NCBI RefSeq assembly: GCF_014192115.1
Contig: NZ_JACHXL010000001.1
Location: forward strand, 248,001 to 312,000
DNA length: 64,000 nt
Direction: 5' to 3'
DNA from: Psychrobacter luti
GTDB taxonomy: Bacteria; Pseudomonadota; Gammaproteobacteria; Pseudomonadales; Moraxellaceae
Part shown: positions 27,533-36,940 of the stretch, one piece after another
How the letters are laid out: each line of letters begins with the position of its first letter
Position numbering within the stretch: position 1 is the first letter of the stretch
The notes under the pieces: model-generated
Seen by the model: the letters and a program-made list of their open reading frames with translations, nothing else
Told to the model about the DNA's origin: nothing
The model's database searches: none
Program-made: the position numbers and the translations under genes

Positions 27533-27931
27533 ATGAAAAAATTAGCAATTGCTGCATTGATGACGACTTTTGTTTTATCAGGTTGTTCTACCATGGGTAT
27601 GAACGATGAGCGTACTATGGTGGTTGAAGGCGAAGCAATGAATGTCAAAGTAGTTAACATTCCAAGCTTTAAAATAGAAATAGCACCTCTAAAAGCAGTT
27701 TGTGAGCTGCCAGATGCTAATGGCAATAAAATTGAGTCAGAGTGCCTACAGTATCGTCAGACTTATCAGAAAAACTACACACCTTTAAACGGTAATATTC
27801 AGGGCTTCACTTATGAGCCAAATTATCGCTATATTTTAGATGTACGCCAAGAAGCGGTTATGAATGAAGCGACTCAGGTGGTTAAGCCAGTTTGGATTCT
27901 AAACGAAGTGGTTTCAAAAACTGCTGAATAA
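27533..27931 (+). CDS. Small lipoprotein with a DUF4377-like domain
   Basis: A 132-residue precursor with a lipoprotein signal peptide: MKKLAIAALMTTFVLSGC, lipobox LSGC with Cys18 as the lipidation site. The mature part contains an IQGFTYEPNYRYILDVRQE stretch followed by a short strand ending NEVVSKT, which matches the pattern of DUF4377, a domain of unknown function in secreted and heat-shock-like lipoproteins. Two cysteines (in AVCELP and SECLQY) could form a disulfide. ATG 27533 follows GAGG. The gene is single and ends at a bidirectional terminator. Function is unknown. Confidence 0.8.
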   Translation: MKKLAIAALMTTFVLSGCSTMGMNDERTMVVEGEAMNVKVVNIPSFKIEIAPLKAVCELPDANGNKIESECLQYRQTYQKNYTPLNGNIQGFTYEPNYRYILDVRQEAVMNEATQVVKPVWILNEVVSKTAE

Positions 27932-27989
27932 CTTCTAGACCTAATTAGCATTAGATAATACTGTCAAATTAGAATAGTTAACTACTTAT

Positions 27990-28020
27990 AAAAAAGCCTC
28001 TAATCATTAGAGGCTTTTTT
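27990..28020. terminator. Bidirectional terminator between the lipoprotein gene and sdaA
   Basis: Perfect 15-bp stem AAAAAAGCCTCTAAT with ATTAGAGGCTTTTTT, single-base loop. It serves two convergent genes. Confidence 0.92.
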
Positions 28021-28057
28021 GGGTTTTAATTTTAAATAATGAAAGTCATTATTTGGA

Positions 28058-29491
28058 TTAACATTGACTGTAATTGACACTAACGCCACGGGTAGCAGTG
28101 GGGATGCGGTTATCAGCATAAATAGCAAGACCACCGCGTGCGGTTTCTTTGTATTTATCAGACATATCAGCGCCTGTCTGCTTCATGGTTTCAATCGCTT
28201 TGTCTAGAGAAACAAAGTGCTGACCATTGCCGCGGCAGGCAAGACGGGCAGCATTAATGGCTTTTACCGCGCCCATTGCATTACGCTCAATACAAGGGAC
28301 TTGTACCAAGCCGCCAATCGGGTCACAAGTCAGACCCAAATTATGCTCGATACCAATTTCGGCGGCATTTAAGCATTTGGCTGGCGAGCCACCCATAATC
28401 TCTGCCAATGCCGAACCTGCCATGGCACAGGCTGAACCCACTTCACCTTGGCAGCCAACTTCAGCACCAGATATAGAAGCGTTTTGCTTAATTAAGCTGC
28501 CAATGGCAGTGGCATTTAATAAAAACTTACGGACGCCATCTTGGTTATAATCGGTTAAAAAATCACGATAATAGTGCAAGACAGCAGGAATGATACCCGC
28601 CGCACCATTGGTCGGTGCCGTGACAACTTTACCGCCATTGGCATTTTCTTCATTGACGGCAAGGGCATACAAATCGACCCAATCCATTGCTGCGAGCTTA
28701 TCGGTTTTGGCGATAGGCAAGTCTTTTTCAGCGCATAGTTGATTATGTAAATCGTGGGCGCGGCGTTTAACATCAAGTCCGCCCGGTAAAATGCCACTGT
28801 TTTTACAACCTTGAGTCACACAGTCCTGCATCACCTCCCAAATCGTATCTAAATAGCTAAAGATATCGGCTTGATTGCGATAGTGACACTCGTTAGCGAG
28901 TACCAGCTCACTGATACTTAAATCATGCTCACGGCATTGTTCAAGCAACTCTGCAGCAGTATTAAAAGGGTAGGGAACGATATCAATCGTTGGGCTGGCG
29001 TGATCTTCATCGGGATTATTCGCATCATCTTCATTGATAACGAAGCCGCCACCAACTGAATAATAAGTCTGCTGGTACTTGCTACCATCGGTTAATAACG
29101 CGCGGATAGTCAATGCATTAGGATGATAAGGTAATACGGTATCATCGTACCAATACATATCACGCTCGCTATCGAATTCGATAATATGTTCGCCGGATAA
29201 ATTAAGCTGCTTATCAGCAAAAATAGGTGCTAGATATTCGCCAGTCAAGCGGGTGTCAATGGTGCTCGGCGTATGTCCAAGTAAGCCCAAATATATCGCC
29301 GTATCGGTTGCGTGCCCTTTACCGGTAGCGGCCAAAGAGCCATAAAGCTCTATTTCAATATTTTTAATCGTCGTTAATGGGCTCTGCTTAAGCAATGACG
29401 TCAAAAATAAGTTGGCCGCCACCATAGGTCCGACCGTGTGAGAGCTTGACGGTCCAATACCAATTTTAAATAAGTCGAAAACACTAATCAT
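28058..29491 (-). CDS. sdaA: L-serine ammonia-lyase (iron-sulfur type)
   Basis: Converts L-serine to pyruvate and ammonia using a [4Fe-4S] cluster. Single-chain form of 477 residues with the beta domain first ([22 protein letters not shown]) and the alpha domain after it ([46 protein letters not shown]). Cysteines for the cluster lie in the last two blocks. The gene is alone and divergent from the uracil permease gene. E. coli carries several copies of this enzyme; copy number here cannot be judged. Confidence 0.95.
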   Translation of the reverse strand: MISVFDLFKIGIGPSSSHTVGPMVAANLFLTSLLKQSPLTTIKNIEIELYGSLAATGKGHATDTAIYLGLLGHTPSTIDTRLTGEYLAPIFADKQLNLSGEHIIEFDSERDMYWYDDTVLPYHPNALTIRALLTDGSKYQQTYYSVGGGFVINEDDANNPDEDHASPTIDIVPYPFNTAAELLEQCREHDLSISELVLANECHYRNQADIFSYLDTIWEVMQDCVTQGCKNSGILPGGLDVKRRAHDLHNQLCAEKDLPIAKTDKLAAMDWVDLYALAVNEENANGGKVVTAPTNGAAGIIPAVLHYYRDFLTDYNQDGVRKFLLNATAIGSLIKQNASISGAEVGCQGEVGSACAMAGSALAEIMGGSPAKCLNAAEIGIEHNLGLTCDPIGGLVQVPCIERNAMGAVKAINAARLACRGNGQHFVSLDKAIETMKQTGADMSDKYKETARGGLAIYADNRIPTATRGVSVNYSQC

Positions 29492-30053
29492 ATAAATACC
29501 AATAAATTGTCAGTGCATCAGCGTATGTTATAGATAGGCTTGAGTACTGGTGTGAAAAAAGGTAATAGATAATGGCCCCAAAAGCCTTGATAAATAAACA
29601 CGATGACAAGGGCAGACGTTTATTGGAATGCGCTCTTCAATAAATTTGAGTATATTAAAAAATATGGGATATTATCTATAAATGTCTCCCAGTATAGGCG
29701 TACAGAGACCTGCTGAATAATAACTTTTATTTATCATAGAACTCCGTTATCATGCACGCAGCTACTACCTGTGTAACATCCTGTAAGCTTATTGGTGCTA
29801 TTTGGCACTATATAGTGAGCAACGTCGCAGAAAGCCTTAAACTATTTTTAATAGAACCTAGTTAACGGTCTGCATTTGGCCAAAGTAAACCACTTTTCTG
29901 CTGTTATCGTTTTTTTAATTCCTCTATAGTTGTTGATAATTAGCATGACTTAGCTGTCATCGTTTTGACTTAATTGATAGTTGTATTTCTCACAGTTGTA
30001 TTTCTCACAGTTTTTAGCTGACTCGTATTCTCTCAGCTCAAATAGGACAGCGC
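29492..30053. other. Divergent region between sdaA and the uracil permease gene, with a 15-bp tandem repeat
   Basis: About 560 bp with no supported gene; promoters for both flanks should be here. Two exact adjacent copies of AGTTGTATTTCTCAC occupy 29979-30008, just upstream of the permease start, and the first four bases of a third copy follow. No other structure was recognised. Confidence 0.6.
29979..30008 (+). repeat. 15-bp tandem repeat, two exact copies
   Basis: Unit AGTTGTATTTCTCAC, copies at 29979-29993 and 29994-30008, then AGTT. It sits about 46 bp upstream of the permease start, in the expected 5' leader. Confidence 0.9.
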
Positions 30054-31472
30054 ATGACAACTCCCGAACCTCATTCTCCAAAACCCGAAAATAGCACCCA
30101 AGCATCTGCTCCTCACAATGCTCTAGAAGCGGCTGGCATCGATGCAGCTGCGATGAGCTATCCGCACAATCCAGACTTTGATAATGGTCGTTGGTTTCCA
30201 ACGTGGCGTCCGTATGGCGGTGATTTGGATCGTGATCCGGTCGGTATCAATGAGTATTTGCCACCAGCAAAGAGCGTTTTGTTAGGTGTGCAGCATACAT
30301 TTGCGATGTTTGGGGCGACGGTGCTGGCGCCATTATTAATGGGCTTTGACCCTAATTTAGCCATTTTGATGTCCGGTATTTGTACGGTGATGTTTTTTAT
30401 GATTACCGGCGGGCGTATGCCCAGTTATTTGGGCTCAAGTTTTGCCTTTATTGGTCCTGTTATTGCAGTGACGGCTTATGCAGGCGTAGGATTTAATAAC
30501 AATTTGAATGTCGCCTTGGGCGGTATCATGGCATGCGGCATCATTTATGCTTTGATAGGTTTGTTGGTTATGAAAACGGGCACAGGCTGGATTGAGCGTC
30601 TGATGCCGCCTATTGTTACCGGTGCAATTGTAATGATTATTGGTTTGAATTTAGCGCCAGTGACCATTCAAGGGGTATCTGCCAACCAGTTTGATGCATG
30701 GATGGCCACGCTGACAGTATTGCTTATCAGTGGGGTGGCTGTATTTACCCGCGGTATGCTGCGCCGTCTGTTGCTGTTGGTTGGCTTGATATTGTCTTAT
30801 ATCGCCTATTTTGTCATGACCAATGTGCTCGGTTATGGCGTTCCGATTGACTTTACCAGTGTATCAGCAGCGTCATGGATTGGTCTGCCAAGTATCCATT
30901 CACCGCGTTTTGAGATGAGTGCGATTATATTAATTGCGCCTGTTGCTTTTATTTTAGTGGCCGAAAACTTGGGGCATTTTAAAGCAGTGGAAGGTATGAC
31001 TAAAGCACGAGTGACGCCTTATATGGGTCGGGCATTTTTTGCTGATGGCTTAGCGACAACGTTTTCGGCAGGTTTTGGTGGTACAGGCGTAACCACTTAT
31101 GCAGAAAACATCGGTGTCATGGCCGTGACCAAAGTATATAGCACGACGATTTTTGTGGTAGCCGGTTTGGTTGCTATCTTGCTTGGGCTATCACCAAAAT
31201 TTGGTGCAATTATTCAAACGATACCGGCGGCTTTATTGGGTGGCGCATCTATTGTGGTGTTCGGTTTGATTGCGATTGCAGGGGCAAAGATTTGGATAGA
31301 CAATCGTATCGACTTTAGTAAAAACAGCAATTTAATCATTGCTGCGGTGACTGTTATTATGGGTACAGGTAATTTTAGCTTACATTTAGGCGGCTTTGAC
31401 TTGGGCGGTATTGGTACGGCTACCTTAGCAGCGATTGTGCTTAATGCTTTATTTAATAGACAAAAAGACTAA
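30054..31472 (+). CDS. Uracil/xanthine permease (NCS2/SLC23 family)
   Basis: Nucleobase:cation symporter-2 membrane protein of 472 residues with about 12-14 transmembrane segments. Typical blocks are LLGVQHTFAMFGATVLAPLLMGFDP, the PSYLGSSFAFIGPV half-helix, PPIVTGAIVMIIGLNLAP, the signature LVAENLGHF with its conserved glutamate, and GFGGTGVTTYAENIG. The ENIG and LVAENLGH sites favour uracil-type transport (UraA/RutG) but the exact base is inference. A hydrophilic N-terminal tail of about 70 residues, rich in Pro, Ser and Asp, precedes the first helix and is longer than in E. coli UraA. ATG 30054 follows AGGA. Confidence 0.9.
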   Translation: MTTPEPHSPKPENSTQASAPHNALEAAGIDAAAMSYPHNPDFDNGRWFPTWRPYGGDLDRDPVGINEYLPPAKSVLLGVQHTFAMFGATVLAPLLMGFDPNLAILMSGICTVMFFMITGGRMPSYLGSSFAFIGPVIAVTAYAGVGFNNNLNVALGGIMACGIIYALIGLLVMKTGTGWIERLMPPIVTGAIVMIIGLNLAPVTIQGVSANQFDAWMATLTVLLISGVAVFTRGMLRRLLLLVGLILSYIAYFVMTNVLGYGVPIDFTSVSAASWIGLPSIHSPRFEMSAIILIAPVAFILVAENLGHFKAVEGMTKARVTPYMGRAFFADGLATTFSAGFGGTGVTTYAENIGVMAVTKVYSTTIFVVAGLVAILLGLSPKFGAIIQTIPAALLGGASIVVFGLIAIAGAKIWIDNRIDFSKNSNLIIAAVTVIMGTGNFSLHLGGFDLGGIGTATLAAIVLNALFNRQKD

Positions 31473-31530
31473 CCACCAAAAAAATTGATGTTTTATTCAT
31501 AGAATTAAAGAACTTAATATACTGATAAAT

Positions 31531-31558
31531 AAAAGCCACAATAATAATTGTGGCTTTT
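31531..31558. terminator. Bidirectional terminator between permease and DMT genes
   Basis: Perfect stem AAAAGCCACAAT with ATTGTGGCTTTT, 4-nt loop, T-rich ends on both strands. Confidence 0.88.
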
Positions 31559-31604
31559 ATTTGTTACGACGCTTATTTATAAACATTATTATTTGCCGCG
31601 TTCT

Positions 31605-32537
31605 TTATTTATAGTCACGTTTATAAAATCGTGAAAAAAACCGATAACGTCGTAGCGCGCGCGGTTTGGGTTTTAATGAACCTAAATAGATAGCAAACAT
31701 GGTCAGCAATGCGCCACTCCATTGTAAGGTATTAATCGGTTTATCAAGCCAGCTATAGTCAATCACCAAGGCAGCAATCGGCTCGGTTAATAAGAGCAGC
31801 CCTGTCAATGCTAAAGACAATTTAGGAATAGAGTAGGCAATAAGCCCCCAAGCTAAGCATTGCATCACTGTGCCATAAATTAACACCCACCCAATATCAG
31901 ACCACGTATTAGGCAAAATATTACCCATATCGAACACGAACATCGGGACAATCATCGCCATTACGCCGCCGATGCTAATCAGTTGCATGAGCATGAATAT
32001 CGGGGTTGGCTCAGTATCGTGAGTTTTGCGGATAAAGGTCATCGATGCGGCAAGCATAGCGCCTGAGACAATGCCCGTAACGAAACCCCAAGTCGCGGCG
32101 GTATTTTGCGCAAACTCAGGACTGCCTATCATCGCAACGCCTAACATAGCTAAAAACAAACTGATGAGCTGCAAGATAGATTGGCGCTCATTAAAGTATA
32201 AAAAACCAATGGCCGCTAAAAAGAAAATCTGCAAGCTGTTGAGTAAGGTTGAGATACCAGGGCCGACCGCATAAATACTCTCATGCCATAGTGCCAAATC
32301 GAGTCCTAAAAATGCACCCGATAATAAACCGTAAAAAATAGCACGCTTTGAGCGCGGTAATCGCTGCCCCGTTACTTTAGCCAATATAGCAAATACCACG
32401 CCTGAAATAGCCAGCCGCCAAAATGACATCGCCCAGCCACCGATATCGACATGAGCGACAATCAAGCTACCCAAACCGAAAATAACACAACCAATGACTA
32501 AGCCAGTAGCGGCAGAGCGTGAAGAGGCAGTAGCCAT
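31605..32537 (-). CDS. DMT-superfamily transporter (two EamA domains)
   Basis: Inner-membrane protein of 310 residues with about ten transmembrane segments arranged as two EamA repeats (roughly residues 10-135 and 150-290). FWRLAISGVVFAIL in the first half and LLLTEPIAALVIDY in the second are typical of the drug/metabolite transporter family. The C-terminal tail is strongly basic (KPKPRALRRYRFFSRFYKRDYK region), pointing to a cytoplasmic end. The substrate cannot be read from sequence. ATG 32537 follows AAGGA. Confidence 0.87.
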   Translation of the reverse strand: MATASSRSAATGLVIGCVIFGLGSLIVAHVDIGGWAMSFWRLAISGVVFAILAKVTGQRLPRSKRAIFYGLLSGAFLGLDLALWHESIYAVGPGISTLLNSLQIFFLAAIGFLYFNERQSILQLISLFLAMLGVAMIGSPEFAQNTAATWGFVTGIVSGAMLAASMTFIRKTHDTEPTPIFMLMQLISIGGVMAMIVPMFVFDMGNILPNTWSDIGWVLIYGTVMQCLAWGLIAYSIPKLSLALTGLLLLTEPIAALVIDYSWLDKPINTLQWSGALLTMFAIYLGSLKPKPRALRRYRFFSRFYKRDYK

Positions 32538-32856
32538 GCAATATCCTTATCTCATTACTATGATGCTTTTTTTAAGATGTTTTTTAATTGTTGCTTGCTA
32601 GAAAGATGACTTAAACAATCTGTATTGTCAGTGTTTTGCACTTGAAATGGAATGCTTTAGGACGATTTATTTTATGATGACTTAACACACACTGTGTATA
32701 AACAAAGCAATCATCTCCTTACAGGAATAGCATTGGCGCAAACGTCGCCATTTGTTACTCTACTACCTATCTGTATTTGAAATCCGTAATGTTTTAGAAT
32801 AATGACATGCTTTAAATATTCAAATAGCCTTTATTACTTTTAGCCTGGGTTTGCTT
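32538..32856. other. Divergent region between the DMT and WG-repeat genes
   Basis: About 320 bp with no supported gene. A TAGAAT at 32795-32800 could be a -10 for the rightward gene, but the TTGAAA before it is only 12 bp away. Nothing else is recognised. Confidence 0.4.
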
Positions 32857-33921
32857 ATGCTGCTACGTTCTATATCAAGACGACAAATACTCTCTTTATC
32901 TACATTACCGCCGCAATTGTCGCGCGGCAGTTTTGCTGTGAACCTGTTTGTGATGAGCATCATCGCTGCTACGCCTCTTTTGATGTCAAATGCGCAAGCA
33001 GCCAGCTGTAAAATCCCCAAAAGTTATTATAAAAATGTCTCTTGTACAGCCAGTAACGGCTATTTTTTAGCGATAAAAGACTTTGGCGCGCCAGTTGCCT
33101 TAATTGATAAAAAAGGTAAAAGCGTGGTTGATTTATCCCGCTATCAAAAAGTAGATGCCGATAAAATATCGGGCGGATTGCTGCCCGTACTGCGTAACGG
33201 GCGGGTGGGTTACGTCAATATGCAAGGTCACGAGGCTATCCCTGTGATGTACGATATGCTCAAGGAGAGTCAAGGTTGGGCGCGTCCCGTGTCTGAAGGT
33301 CGCATCGTGGTCAAACAAAACGGTCATTATGGGGTTATCGATACCGCCAATAAGACAATCGTGCCATTTTCTGCCGCGATTAGTGATATCGATGATTATC
33401 GCGGCGGCATGACGCAGGTACGTAAAAACCAAGCCATAAGCTGGTTGGATAAAAATGGCAAACCCACGCGTGACTCGAATTCGAATATTAAGGCTGATAG
33501 CCAAACATCGATGACAAGAGCCCCTGCTAGCAATAGTAATAATGCTAACGAAAGCGCCAAAGAGATGCAGCAATCAGCGCCATCTAGTCGTTTTACCACG
33601 CTGCAGCCACGGCAACAAGATGGCAGATGGGGCTTTGTGGATGATAATAATGTCACCATGATTACTTACTCTTTTGATGAGGTGCGACCATTTTCTGAAG
33701 GACTAGCGGGCGTGCGTATCGATAATGAATGGGGCTTTGTTAATTTAGGCGGCGAGTTGGTGATTCCTTTTCGCTTTGATAAGAGCGGTGTGAGTGTAGG
33801 CGATAGTTATAAAGGTCAGCCAGCATTTGTATTCACAAATGGCAAAGCATGGATTGGTAATTTAAAAAACGGCGCTAAAATGTGTATTGATAAAGAGGGC
33901 GCTAGTGTCGGTTGTGATTAA
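32857..33921 (+). CDS. Exported WG-repeat protein
   Basis: Secreted protein of about 354 residues. A long N-terminal region ends in a hydrophobic stretch and a probable signal-peptidase I site (NAQA-AS, near residue 48). The mature part has several WG-type repeats: DKKGKSVVDLSRY, NGRVGYVNMQGHEAIP, NGHYGVIDTANKTIVPF, DGRWGFVDDNNVTMITY, DNEWGFVNLGGELVIPF and a last degenerate copy. A Ser/Asn/Ala-rich linker (about 205-240) separates the first three from the last three. WG repeats build beta-propeller-like surfaces; the function is unknown. A TTG at 32851 is an alternative start; neither has a clear ribosome binding site. A terminator follows. Confidence 0.8.
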   Translation: MLLRSISRRQILSLSTLPPQLSRGSFAVNLFVMSIIAATPLLMSNAQAASCKIPKSYYKNVSCTASNGYFLAIKDFGAPVALIDKKGKSVVDLSRYQKVDADKISGGLLPVLRNGRVGYVNMQGHEAIPVMYDMLKESQGWARPVSEGRIVVKQNGHYGVIDTANKTIVPFSAAISDIDDYRGGMTQVRKNQAISWLDKNGKPTRDSNSNIKADSQTSMTRAPASNSNNANESAKEMQQSAPSSRFTTLQPRQQDGRWGFVDDNNVTMITYSFDEVRPFSEGLAGVRIDNEWGFVNLGGELVIPFRFDKSGVSVGDSYKGQPAFVFTNGKAWIGNLKNGAKMCIDKEGASVGCD

Positions 33922-33964
33922 TCTTTGACAGTTATTATTTTATATCATGCTTAAATTTTCAGGT

Positions 33965-34016
33965 AAAAAAAGAGTGTCAGAACGATGGATAACTTATCGC
34001 TTTGACACTCTTTTTT
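33965..34016. terminator. Bidirectional terminator between the WG-repeat and hydrolase genes
   Basis: Outer stem AAAAAAGAGTGTCA with TGACACTCTTTTTT (33965-33979 and 34003-34016). A second inner stem, CGAT with ATCG, stacks inside it. Confidence 0.88.
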
Positions 34017-34051
34017 ATGGCTCACCAATTAATAGCATGGTGCTTAGAACA

Positions 34052-35098
34052 TTACTTTTCTAATAGATGATTACTAATCAAGTCGACCATATAAGGCTGA
34101 TAATATTCGGGAATATCGTGCGCCATACCTTCGATTAAATGGAATTTTGCATTGGGAATAGTTTTTGCAACCACCCTTCCTTGCGAGGCAGGTAGTAGCC
34201 CATCTGCGCTACCATGCAGCACAATCGTCGGCGCTTTAACTTGCTTACTGTATCTGCTAATCGAACCTGAAGCTAAAATAGCATTGAGCTGTTGTACGGT
34301 ACCGAGTGGGTGGAAATTACGCTGATAACGTATCTTGGCGATGTCGCGTACCATACGCACATTGACGTGTCCTGGCGTGCCGACAGTCTTCATAAACCAG
34401 ACGCTATGACGCACAATATCACGCTCAGAATGGCTCTCAGGGCGATTGATGAGGGTATATAACTGTCTTGGCTTAGGCGGTTTTAGAAAGGCGCGATTGG
34501 TAGTGGTAAACATCAAGGCCATGCGCTGTATCAAACTTGGATAACGCGCGGCGACGATTTGAGCAATCATACCGCCCATAGAAGCGCCAAGTAGATGCGT
34601 TTTACTTAGGTGCAAGGCTTTGATTAAACGCGCCGTATCTTCCGCCATATCGGTTAAGTTATAAGCAACCTGCGCGCCTTTATTCGACAATCCTGTTTGC
34701 AGGCGCATCATCATTTTTAATTGACTAATACGTGGCAAACCATCAATCTGTACTTTAGAGGACAAGCCGATATCACGGTTGTCAAAACGTATCACAAAAA
34801 AACCAGCATCGATAAGGCGCTTGATGAAGTTATTTGGCCAAAATATCATCTGTGAGCCAAGTCCCATAATCATGAGTAGTGGCGGATTATTTGGGTTACC
34901 ACCCGCCTCAACGCACAGCTCGATACCGTCACCAATATCTATCATTGCTTGATGAAGGTGCTCGCTTAAGTCGGATGCACGCCAATTATGGTCGCCAAAT
35001 TGCTGCCATTCAGGGGTTGGGTAATTACCATTTTCCTCTGAAATCTCAGGCGCTTCTAAAATCCTAGGCGCACTATTGATGGGGTTTGATTGTGTCAT
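34052..35098 (-). CDS. Alpha/beta hydrolase
   Basis: Alpha/beta-hydrolase fold enzyme of 348 residues, cytoplasmic by the lack of a signal peptide. The nucleophile elbow reads GASMGG (G-x-S-x-G). The oxyanion region is LLMIMGLGSQMIFW, the strand 5 region FFVIRFDNRDIGLS, and the acid and base are in VLHGSADGLLPASQG and GMAHDIP. Relatives are annotated as esterases or epoxide hydrolase-like enzymes; the substrate is unknown. The gene lies 28 nt after the rubredoxin gene on the same strand, so the two are likely co-transcribed. ATG 35098 follows AGGAT. Confidence 0.87.
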   Translation of the reverse strand: MTQSNPINSAPRILEAPEISEENGNYPTPEWQQFGDHNWRASDLSEHLHQAMIDIGDGIELCVEAGGNPNNPPLLMIMGLGSQMIFWPNNFIKRLIDAGFFVIRFDNRDIGLSSKVQIDGLPRISQLKMMMRLQTGLSNKGAQVAYNLTDMAEDTARLIKALHLSKTHLLGASMGGMIAQIVAARYPSLIQRMALMFTTTNRAFLKPPKPRQLYTLINRPESHSERDIVRHSVWFMKTVGTPGHVNVRMVRDIAKIRYQRNFHPLGTVQQLNAILASGSISRYSKQVKAPTIVLHGSADGLLPASQGRVVAKTIPNAKFHLIEGMAHDIPEYYQPYMVDLISNHLLEK

Positions 35099-35126
35099 GA
35101 AGTATCCTATTTAAACGGTCATTGGC

Positions 35127-35291
35127 TTAAAGTTCGAGCATCTCAAAATCAAGCTTGCCAACGCCGCATTCTGGGCAAATCCAATCATCAGGGATATCTT
35201 CCCATTTAGTGCCAGGCGCGATGCCTTCTTCAGGACAGCCGAGCTCTTCGTCATATATCCAGCCGCAGACAATACATTCATAACGTTTCAT
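35127..35291 (-). CDS. rubA: Rubredoxin (54 residues)
   Basis: Small iron-binding electron carrier. The translation gives two CxxCG-type iron loops, CIVCG (Cys6, Cys9) and CPECG (Cys39, Cys42), with YECIVCGWIYDEE at the front and the KWEDIPDDWICPECG block of the bacterial rubredoxin family. Length 54 is exactly that of the family. ATG 35291 follows AGGA, and the stop is TAA at 35127-35129. In related bacteria it passes electrons from rubredoxin reductase to alkane monooxygenase, but neither partner is seen in the window. Confidence 0.95.
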   Translation of the reverse strand: MKRYECIVCGWIYDEELGCPEEGIAPGTKWEDIPDDWICPECGVGKLDFEMLEL

Positions 35292-35634
35292 AAATAGTCC
35301 TATCGATTATTTTCACTGTTATTACTACCAGTGTTACTAGGTATTTTTTTAAGGCTTATATTGACTACTATAGTCAATATTTAGACCGTAAAAACGCACG
35401 TAGTTTATCATATAACCGTAATTTTCATAGTTAAGTTTACACTTGTATATTGAGATTAACCAGCTTTTATCAAGTCATGCAGCATTAGATTCATGGTTTT
35501 AGCAGTGCTAAATCGGCCAGTTTTATATCCTCAATAAAGTCGATTATGCTATAATTCTTGCTACCAATTTTATCAATTGAGATATTGACTATCACTGTCA
35601 TATCCTCTTCCAGTACTATACGCAAAGGGTTATC
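35292..35634. other. Divergent region between rubredoxin and apt
   Basis: About 340 bp without a gene. It carries the apt promoter at its right end. Nothing else is recognised. Confidence 0.5.
35547..35555 (+). promoter_or_regulatory. Extended -10 promoter for apt
   Basis: TGCTATAAT: a perfect TATAAT at 35550-35555 preceded by TGC. No convincing -35 is seen at 17 bp. It lies 80 bp upstream of the apt start. Confidence 0.6.
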
Positions 35635-36204
35635 ATGAGCGCTACTGCCGCCGTTCCATCAGCTAATACCACAACTAAATCCTCTCATACACTCAATACT
35701 GATCATCCATTTTGGCAAATCATTCGCACAGTACCAGACTTCCCAAAAGTTGGCATTGATTTTTATGATATTACGCCGTTACTACGCAGTCATATTAATG
35801 CTGTGATTGATGAGTTGCTTGCTGTACTGCCTGCGGGTTTGCTAGATGAAGTAGATTGCTTAGGTGCAGTAGAAGCGCGTGGATTCGTGTTTGCCAGTTT
35901 GCTAGCAGGTCGATTGGGTAAAGGTATGATTTTGCTGCGTAAACCTGGTAAGTTGCCACCGCCAGTCGCCAACAAAGCTTATGCTTTAGAATATGGTAAA
36001 GACACGCTTGAGATGCAAAATAACTTACCACCTGAGCGCGTACTGTTGGTCGATGATATTTTAGCTACTGGCGGCACGCTCACCACCGCTTATGAGCTGT
36101 GCAAGTCTGCTGAGCATACTGTGGTCGGTGCATTGGTATTGTTAGACCTTGTTGATTTGCATGGTGAATTCCCTGTGCCTGTTTATACGGTTTTAAAAGC
36201 TTAG
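35635..36204 (+). CDS. apt: Adenine phosphoribosyltransferase
   Basis: Purine-salvage enzyme that makes AMP from adenine and PRPP. The 189 residues include the type I PRTase PRPP loop VLLVDDILATGGT, the FxKVGIDFYDITPLL start block (as FPKVGIDFYDITPLL) and the KPGKLPPPV flexible loop. About 20 Ser/Thr/Ala-rich residues precede the usual start. ATG 35635 follows AAAGGG. The gene is single, with an extended -10 promoter and its own terminator. Confidence 0.95.
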   Translation: MSATAAVPSANTTTKSSHTLNTDHPFWQIIRTVPDFPKVGIDFYDITPLLRSHINAVIDELLAVLPAGLLDEVDCLGAVEARGFVFASLLAGRLGKGMILLRKPGKLPPPVANKAYALEYGKDTLEMQNNLPPERVLLVDDILATGGTLTTAYELCKSAEHTVVGALVLLDLVDLHGEFPVPVYTVLKA

Positions 36205-36225
36205 AGAAGAGGTTTTTCGCATAAT

Positions 36226-36259
36226 AAAAAGCGCACTGAATAGTTCAGCGCGCTTTTTT
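36226..36259. terminator. Bidirectional terminator between apt and the exported protein gene
   Basis: Stem AAAAAGCGC-A-CTGAA with TTCAG-C-GCGCTTTTT, 3-nt loop, one internal mismatch, T run after it. Confidence 0.85.
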
Positions 36260-36291
36260 AATTGCATGTGTTTTTTTCGTCTTAACTTGCG

Positions 36292-36786
36292 TTACTTGTC
36301 TTTCTGATAACTTGTACACGCTTGTTCCACTAACATGCGACTAATTGTTTTTGGCTTGGTCACCTTAAAGTCTTTGGTCGTCAATATCGGCTTCTCTGAT
36401 TGCCAAGATTTTAACACCTTATCGTCAGCAGCGTAGTTGACGTAAGCGCGCCGATAGTAACTAGAATCCTTACAAGAGATGAGTAGTTGCTGGTCGCTAT
36501 GATTAATGTCTGTTTCTTTAGTCTGTTTCTCTTTACCTTCTTTGTTATCTTTTTCTTTACTATCCTTTATGACCACGGTTTTTGGCGCAGGATAGGTTCT
36601 ACGAATCGAGACGGTAATATTTTCGACCGTTTTTTCGTCAATAATATGAATGTCTGAGCGTTCGATAGAATCTAAATCTAAGCTAAAAATAGAGCCAGTC
36701 TGACTTTCTGATACCTCTAACCAGTTTACCGCATGGGCACTCATTGCAAGCGTACTACCTGCTAATATCACTGCTAGCCGTTTCAT
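36292..36786 (-). CDS. Small exported protein, possibly surface-adhesin E-like
   Basis: A 164-residue precursor with a clear Sec signal peptide (MKRLAVILAGSTLAMSAHA, cut after AHA). The mature part starts WLEVSESQTG, continues with FSLDLDSIERSD, and has two cysteines (CKDSSYY and VEQACTSY) near the C-terminal half. This pattern resembles the surface-adhesin protein E family, in which a WxxI-type start, a tyrosine- or leucine-Asp strand and two cysteines recur; the match is weak. A Lys/Glu-rich central linker (about 75-95) is unusual. Periplasmic or surface location is inferred. Function is unknown. Confidence 0.65.
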   Translation of the reverse strand: MKRLAVILAGSTLAMSAHAVNWLEVSESQTGSIFSLDLDSIERSDIHIIDEKTVENITVSIRRTYPAPKTVVIKDSKEKDNKEGKEKQTKETDINHSDQQLLISCKDSSYYRRAYVNYAADDKVLKSWQSEKPILTTKDFKVTKPKTISRMLVEQACTSYQKDK

Positions 36787-36940
36787 AATCGAGCCTTGCT
36801 TTTTGTTATATAAAGTCGCTCATCATAGCCAACTTAATAGGGGCAGGCAAATTTCTTTTATGACAAGCGGTTCACGTTGAGGCAATCTTTGCACTCGTGA
36901 TTAGTAGGCAGACGCTTAGAACGTATAATAAATAGCGCGG

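Noticed and set aside
29950..30201. Minus-strand open frame of 83 codons over the uracil permease start
   Set aside because: It overlaps the clear N-terminus of the permease and shares the 15-bp repeat as Cys-Glu-Lys-Tyr-Asn repeats; no family features or good ribosome binding site.
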